A stretch of 13,121 nt of DNA from Coriobacteriia bacterium (GTDB lineage: Bacteria > Actinomycetota > Coriobacteriia > Coriobacteriales > QAMH01), in assembly GCA_900756605.1 (NCBI GenBank), contig CAAEKX010000192.1:1-13121 (forward strand), in the 5' to 3' direction. Made by a program: the position numbers and the translations under genes. Below, one piece after another: positions 12,001-13,121 of the stretch (the first letter of the stretch is position 1; each line of letters opens with the position of its first letter). Under the pieces are notes generated by a model. The model searched no databases. It saw only the letters and a list, made by a program, of their open reading frames with translations, and was not told the DNA's origin.

Positions 12001-13121
12001 GTTCCCAGATGGCGTAGAGCGTCTGGAATGCACGGTAGGTAATCTTGCCGTAATCGTCCACAACTTCCCTGATATCGACATCAATGCCCATGTCGGGGAC
12101 ATTGTCCCAGCGCAGACGATAGAGATCACCAGCGTTATAGCGCGTGCCCGGCAAATCGAGGCTGGGTTGCGTGTACCAGCCTGCGATGTCATAGCCGAGC
12201 ATGTAGTAGTGGTCGGTGTCGCTCAGGCCCTCGTTGTAATCGGGAATGACAACATCGTCACCAGCGTCGCCGTTGATGTCGGCAGCGCCGCCATGGGCGT
12301 CATTGGCCACGAACTGAAGGGTACTGTAACGGATAGGTGCCCACTGGGCGTAGAGGTCGGTGTACTCATGGCCAAAGACCGGATGGGTCGCGGTGGGCAT
12401 GATCTTCTCGCCCGCCTTGAACTCATGGCCGGGGTTGTTCTTGGTGGGAGATGCCAGCGTGTTCCACCAGATGAGGCGGTAGTTCTCGAGCTGGAAGCCA
12501 TCCGTAGTGGACCCGTCACCGCTCTGGTCAGACGGGTTGGGAATCGACCACTCGAAGTCATAGGGCACGAAGGCATCCGCCATGCTACCCGTAATGTTCA
12601 AGCCGTCGGGCAGCGATTCCTTGTTGTTGTGGAAGCGGACGATGGTGCCCGGGTACCAGTGCCAACGGATGACACCCCAAGTGTTGGAGTTGCCTTCGAA
12701 GGACGTGCTGTTCTTGCCGTACAGCGTGACGATACCCGGATCGTTGTCATTGCCGAGGGTCACATAGTAATCACCGATCTTGAAGTCACGGAAGGCATGA
12801 CGACCATCAAGCTCCTCGATGCGCCAGCGGGCAGCCACGTTGTCGACGTCGGTGGCGTTCATCCGCTTCTTGATGATTGCCTCGATGCCGGTATTGGTGA
12901 TGATGTTGCCCATGCCGAGTGTGAGCTCCACGAGGCTATTCGCCTCGCCAAACATGTTGGTGCGATTTGCCGACTCGCTCATCTGCCAGGGAGATGCAGT
13001 CTGAACATTGGCAACCGACCCACCGGAGATGTTCACGGAGGTGGCGGGCGACTTGTAGAAGAGCTTCTCGAAACTCGTCGTGTTGGAGTCAACAAGCAGG
13101 TTGCTCAGATCGACATCGACA
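1..13121 (-). CDS. Giant multi-repeat cell-surface protein (InlB B-repeat / MucBP-like adhesin), partial at both ends
   Basis: One frame (codons 13120 down to 2) is open for 4,373 codons with no stop, so both the start and the stop lie outside the window. Visible layout in protein order: residues 1-157 are non-repetitive; about 159-3195 are InlB B-repeat modules and divergent relatives of roughly 77-136 residues; about 3197-4345 are mainly MucBP-like modules with scattered InlB-type modules; 4349-4373 begin another InlB module. The canonical module is a beta-grasp type repeat opening with a Y-T-V-x-F strand, with G-Y-x-F-x-G-W in the middle and L-Y-A-x-W at the end. Such repeats are known from exported adhesins and internalins of Gram-positive bacteria, so a secreted, wall-attached stalk or adhesin is inferred. 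Only five Cys are present, which fits an extracellular protein. No catalytic motif is visible. Signal peptide, ligand-binding head and LPxTG anchor are not in the window. The family assignment is sure; the biological role is inferred. Confidence 0.95.
2..75 (-). repeat. Start of a further InlB-type module, cut by the window edge
   Basis: The last 25 codons read QNDLIYDVNAAGDEAKGNAG and then WVIA before the edge. The N-x-L-x-Y-D-V-N opening and the GNAGWV stretch resemble the opening of the module at 707-1097 (NTYELTY, DAGKWVGAG). The module is incomplete, so the array continues past the left edge by at least about 60 residues. Confidence 0.7.
85..692 (-). repeat. MucBP-like pair (short plus long type), second cassette
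   Basis: Residues about 4143-4345. 470-692 is short (NYFVNRYSVARDGSVTLI, ending ATIQLYFDV). 85-465 is long (EYTVEFLRYTGTGLIEPI, then FKGYANTRIYVDQAG, GYAYNATFSVVIDGKTY, GALKLTLVF). The order short-long-InlB copies that of 1683-707, so a cassette of about 1 kb appears to be duplicated. One Cys lies in the long unit (YYNNCLAKI). Confidence 0.6.
707..1097 (-). repeat. InlB B-repeat with a large central insertion
   Basis: Residues about 4008-4138, about 50 residues longer than a normal unit. It opens NTYELTYVTGDPTDPDAGKW and has GYELLGWTTVETYSV; after an insertion it closes FKMPARDVNLYAVW. The insertion holds RADGTIVTAGADGLDVKEI and a QEALDVITWLGTL segment that could form a helix. The opening and closing motifs show that it is still one module, not a fusion of two. 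Confidence 0.8.
1092..1683 (-). repeat. MucBP-like pair (short plus long type)
   Basis: Residues about 3813-4009. 1424-1683 is the short type: DTPYTIERYQLNADGTITKL, PEGYQVP, LRLVHVF. 1092-1414 is a longer type: DYVVKIFKVDGMGNAIQV at the start, GYSYLGDGVSFTVNGHTY in the second half, then GVIGNQTLELVIYFEPN. The long type recurs at 85-465 with the same second half (GYAYNATFSVVIDGKTY, GIIGAGGALKLTLVF). The first half of the long type has an Ala/Gly-rich stretch (IVDATGASATAGYIYHAYA). Confidence 0.6.
1688..1944 (-). repeat. InlB B-repeat closing the three-MucBP cassette
   Basis: Residues about 3726-3811. It opens YHTLTLVPDTGAGAG, has NPGYTFMGWATENGG, then HAPGATIGIGTDDITLYAVW. It is class D by its A-P-G-A-T-I box. 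It follows three MucBP-like modules with no linker: the last residues of the preceding module run straight into its first strand. Confidence 0.85.
1938..2692 (-). repeat. Three consecutive MucBP-like modules
   Basis: Residues about 3477-3727. 2460-2692 begins IDYTIQHYKVDRYGNVTLV and ends LVLKLYYTAN. 2193-2460 begins DTPYVVYRYQLDGNGVFTQL, has VPAGYQLVPDG and ends KLVLVHVFQ. 1938-2190 begins QYVVNYWKIPGSALGQ, has PGYTYILPS and ends TLILNLYYEA. Each runs about 75-90 residues, as for MucBP-type repeats, with the aromatic first strand, a central GYxY/GYQ and the L-x-L-x-Y/H-Y/V-F/Y end. MucBP domains are known from mucus adhesins, so mucus or glycan contact is a plausible but unproven role. The exact Pfam assignment is uncertain. 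Confidence 0.65.
2695..3222 (-). repeat. Twin divergent InlB modules sharing AGTGGSVxLGSE
   Basis: Residues about 3300-3475. Both copies open with I-x-Y-x-A-G-T-G-G-S-V-S/T-L-G-S-E, followed by a loop, then A-x-P-G-Y-x-F-x-H-W, and close with a Y-x-F/A-x-A-I-F strand and F-I/V-x-L-P. The copy at 2960-3222 has GYQFSHWQIGDDPDN and the copy at 2695-2955 has GYAFDHWEDADGNVV. They are among the most similar neighbouring modules in the window, which points to a comparatively recent tandem duplication. The only TCA codon of the whole frame is in the second copy, at 2906-2908. Confidence 0.75.
3225..3530 (-). repeat. MucBP-like module
   Basis: Residues about 3197-3298. It starts DTPFVIEYWLQDANGVFSKD and ends LALKLFYTNN. 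The Y-x-V/I-x-Y-x-x-D-x-x-G start and the L-x-L-x-Y-Y end are the pattern of the MucBP-type (mucin-binding protein) repeats further along. The middle is Thr, Ser and Gly rich (LTITGDTSDGGAISG) without the usual GY motif. It is isolated from the other MucBP-like modules by two InlB-related modules. Confidence 0.6.
3535..4191 (-). repeat. Two divergent class F-like modules at the end of the InlB part
   Basis: Residues about 2977-3195. The module at 3785-4191 opens VEVSYEV, has GYRFVRWVDENGNEVS in the middle and closes YYAVFAEL. It carries about 60 additional residues (including WVEQTVSDPRGTYVP and YDKLVNIKGTQSLSAVTGD) that match no module class. The module at 3535-3775 opens VTIDYTVSN, has GYVIEGWYDAAGNKVASG and FTPSRGADG, and ends in a Y-T-V-R-V-I-P strand without the aromatic closing motif. 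They form the transition to the MucBP-like section. Confidence 0.65.
4202..5982 (-). repeat. Third InlB block with two B-C dyads (B-C-A-B-C-D)
   Basis: Residues about 2380-2973. B 5726-5982 (ENGTRGVV, WYLVGWDVTYV, GPTTFLARW). C 5369-5720 (VNYLPGEHAADGAFPD, WYFAGWRIQWFERG, VVALWAE), with an insertion rich in Asp and Pro (ELPGRDPDDPKV). A 5084-5362 (GYTFTGWNTKADGSGISY, LFAQW). B-like 4740-5076 (GAPGTLSAGT, GYRLAGWDWTAV, GTVTAYAVF). C 4434-4735 (VSYLPGDHGNW, VPTFATGNDG, WLFNGWRGSDGKVY, FTALW). D 4202-4430 (TLTLNPNGGAF, GWSLSAGGSILYAPG, LFAHW). The block looks like two truncated copies of the A-to-F cassette. The assignment of 4740-5076 to class B is weaker than the others. Confidence 0.75.
5990..6778 (-). 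repeat. Three class-A-like InlB modules, one with two cysteines
   Basis: Residues about 2115-2377. 6530-6778 is a consensus unit (ITYTIAFEGNG, YVFDGWNTAADGTGTAYADG, LYAQW). 6248-6523 (VGYTITYDRNND, GYVFDGWCDAAHRDD, LEQLCGDEEP, LYAHW) carries two of only five Cys in the whole open frame, at codons 6362-6364 and 6290-6292, 24 residues apart. 5990-6241 is degenerate in the centre (NHWIGWTVEGTNLF instead of GYxFxGWxxxADGxG) but keeps NLATLEG and FYAQW. The junction between the last two modules (6231-6262) is identical over 32 bp to another junction at 8370-8401. Confidence 0.85.
6231..6262 (-). repeat. 32-bp direct repeat at a module junction (copy 2; copy 1 at 8370-8401)
   Basis: This is the exact partner of the junction sequence at 8370-8401, in the same orientation and the same reading frame, between the modules at 6248-6523 and 5990-6241. 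Confidence 0.95.
6785..8380 (-). repeat. Super-repeat 2: six InlB-type modules in order A-B-C-D-E-F
   Basis: Residues about 1581-2112. A 8150-8380 (SFAPGASDATGTMPPSVFTY, GYVFDGW, LYATW). B 7892-8143 (FVSSEPNRGTVTY, WQLRVWTYTM, GTTVFTAQW). C 7562-7886 (VSYLPGEHGSW, IPSLFAADG, WEFAYWIGPDGNRY, SFTAHW). D 7304-7553 (GWRFDGWALTPGGTVLYAPG, TLHARW). E 7037-7296 (VTWDSTDVVPAPATRVGY, VFLGWHTD, VTLYAWF). F 6785-7030 (GTGSGSVSR, GSTATAAPGYVFEGWYDARG, FAPIKDADD, WYARF). The first A modules of super-repeats 1 and 2 share the pattern PGAxDATGxM, the strongest sign that the two six-module blocks arose from one duplicated unit. The sequences have since diverged heavily. Confidence 0.8.
8370..8401 (-). repeat. 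32-bp direct repeat at a module junction (copy 1; copy 2 at 6231-6262)
   Basis: The bases 8370-8401 are identical to 6231-6262. Both encode the junction LYAHWTPITYT between one module's end and the next one's start. The flanks differ on both sides immediately. Such identical junctions are natural substrates for homologous recombination that would remove or add the 2,139 bp between them exactly in frame (2,139 is divisible by 3). Confidence 0.95.
8387..8897 (-). repeat. Canonical InlB module pair (A-D) between the two super-repeats
   Basis: Residues about 1408-1578. The module at 8654-8897 is a near-consensus class A unit (TVVFDVNGGTGSLDD, GYDFAGWTTGADGSGQL, DGATVKNL, LYAYW). The module at 8387-8649 is class D (LTLSANGGTANAA, GYVLDGWAETAGG, SATFTMPTGDTTLYAHW) with an extra Tyr/Asp-rich strand (GTYDYDGNTIIYSLYAG). 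Together they interrupt the two A-to-F blocks and look like a separate insertion or leftover of a shortened cassette. Confidence 0.85.
8900..10509 (-). repeat. Super-repeat 1: six InlB-type modules in order A-B-C-D-E-F
   Basis: Residues about 871-1407. A 10274-10509 (FRPGADDATGSMDDL, GYDFKGW, LFAVW). B 10016-10268 (HGNVSSG, YEFSHWTYVI, ITTFTAQW). C 9698-10003 (RYYQGDHGVF, PFPLFANG, GWKFVGWEWT, LTAIF). D 9452-9690 (SFDANGGTV, GYVFTGWGMTKDGAAIYAPG, TLYAIW). E 9203-9446 (FTDTNLLDGI, GYRFRGWYNG, TIYARW). F 8900-9195 (GSITYTA, SGTPVGSSA, GYTFVRWIDEWGN, FVPTKG, YYAVF). The six classes differ by motif and length, and the same order is seen again at 8380-6785. The block is read without gaps: each closing Trp or Phe is followed within a few residues by the next opening strand. 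Confidence 0.8.
8941..8982 (-). repeat. 21-bp in-frame tandem duplication
   Basis: The 20 bases at 8941-8960 recur exactly at 8962-8981, a period of 21 bp with one differing base per unit (8961 versus 8982). In the protein this gives PTKGIYDPTKGIY, followed a few residues later by a third related PTKYY. Exact identity, in contrast to the heavily diverged modules around it, suggests recent replication slippage. It sits in the closing loop of a class F module, where the sister modules have FTPTRADG or FAPIKDADD. Confidence 0.95.
10517..11736 (-). repeat. Alternating divergent and canonical InlB modules (F-A-F-A)
   Basis: Residues about 462-868. Classes alternate. 11445-11736 is class F (GNGTVSS, ATPAPGYHFDRW, closing FTAHF). 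11195-11440 is class A (GYRFTGWNTKADGTGTQY, closing LYAQW). 10818-11187 is class F and long (GYQFVEWIDASTGKVVS, FTPTRADG, closing FIATF). 10517-10810 is class A (GYKFVGWNTAADGSGDTF, closing LFAQW). Class F closes in A-x-F instead of the usual A-x-W and resembles the divergent InlB repeat called Flg_new_2 or 'bacterial repeat'. The class A units match the textbook repeat closely. The 10818-11187 module has a roughly 35-residue insertion with DDLIELVDSQGKVVASW and an Ala-rich tract. Confidence 0.85.
11744..12646 (-). repeat. First three InlB-type modules, atypically long
   Basis: Residues about 159-459. The module at 12341-12646 is divergent: its centre is YRLIWWN instead of GYxFxGW, but it closes with KAGEKIMPT and LYAQW, as in class D. 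The module at 12005-12336 is about 111 residues, has GYDIAGWYTQ in the middle and a long acidic insertion (DNVPDMGIDVDIREVVDDYG) before TLYAIW. The module at 11744-11996 is a clear class E unit with WTDTDLLP, GYEFLGWY and TLYAMW. They are the most degenerate modules of the InlB part, which fits older or terminal copies that no longer recombine with the array. Assignment of the outer two to the InlB family rests mainly on their closing motifs. Confidence 0.75.
12650..13120 (-). other. Non-repetitive N-terminal-side segment of the giant protein
   Basis: About 157 residues precede the first repeat and show no InlB or MucBP pattern. The stretch is rich in Asn, Ser and Thr and includes the motifs NISGGSV, ELTLGMGNIITNTGIEAI and WGVIRWHWYPG. 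A Lys-Lys-Arg cluster followed by an Arg/Glu-rich stretch (AARWRIEEL) separates two parts that look beta-rich. It joins the first repeat at G-T-I-V-R-F-H-N-N. It may be the last part of a head domain whose main body lies beyond the right edge. I do not recognise the fold. It is coding because it continues the same stop-free frame and shows the same codon bias. Confidence 0.6.

Noticed and set aside
361..12576. Many 60-285 codon ORFs on the minus strand in other phases
   Set aside because: All those I checked are out of phase with the 4,373-codon frame and have Pro/Ser/Arg-rich low-complexity translations typical of shifted frames of GC-rich genes.
3024..13004. Short plus-strand ORFs of about 60-152 codons
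   Set aside because: They are antisense to clear repeat modules, have no recognisable motif or ribosome binding site context, and leave no intergenic space for promoters.
1..13121. CRISPR-like or satellite repeat array
   Set aside because: The repetition is at protein level with modules of about 80-135 residues and strong DNA divergence. There are no short identical repeats with regular spacers.
1..13121. Flagellar function suggested by the Pfam short name Flg_new
   Set aside because: The name is historical. The family is the Listeria-Bacteroides (InlB B) repeat of surface proteins, and nothing flagellar is visible.
1..13121. Promoter, terminator, tRNA or mobile-element ends
   Set aside because: The open frame covers every base and no inverted-repeat or RNA-like structure stands out from the coding pattern.

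Overview
The whole window lies inside one protein-coding gene on the minus strand. Reading the reverse complement from base 13120 down to base 2 gives 4,373 consecutive codons with no stop, and neither the start nor the end of the gene is present. I read every codon in this frame. The Trp codons closing the recognisable 'LYAxW' modules all fall in the same phase from 707 to 12341, so there is no frameshift. No RNA gene, mobile element, CRISPR array, promoter or terminator is visible, and no intergenic space exists.

The product is a giant, repetitive, cysteine-poor protein of the cell-surface adhesin type. Its N-terminal side (about 12650-13120) is non-repetitive and unrecognised. The rest is a chain of about 44 modules. 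Between about 12650 and 3535 these are InlB B-repeats (Listeria-Bacteroides repeat, Pfam Flg_new) and divergent relatives, with a Y-T-V-x-F-x-x-N-G-G type opening, a central G-Y-x-F-x-G-W and a closing L-Y-A-x-W. From about 3530 down to 2 the chain changes to MucBP-like modules interleaved with single InlB-type modules. The window ends on the left inside another InlB module, so the protein continues. A C-terminal wall anchor would be expected beyond the left edge but is not seen.

The InlB part is not a uniform array. By motif I distinguish six module classes (called A to F here). They recur in a conserved order A-B-C-D-E-F: complete at about 10509-8900 and again at 8380-6785, then partly in 5982-4202. 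Classes B and C always occur as an adjacent pair (4 of 4). The C-terminal part uses a different cassette of two or three MucBP-like modules followed by one InlB module.

Organism (inference): GC-rich DNA (about 60% by eye), strong preference for G/C-ending codons and giant InlB-repeat/MucBP surface proteins suggest a gut- or oral-associated high-GC Gram-positive, most likely class Coriobacteriia (Olsenella, Collinsella or Eggerthellaceae relatives). I cannot identify the species.

The gene uses no TTA or CTA codon and a single TCA codon in 4,373. The codon-aligned opposite strand is therefore also open across the whole window except for one stop at 2906-2908. I read that antisense frame as a by-product of codon bias, not as a gene.
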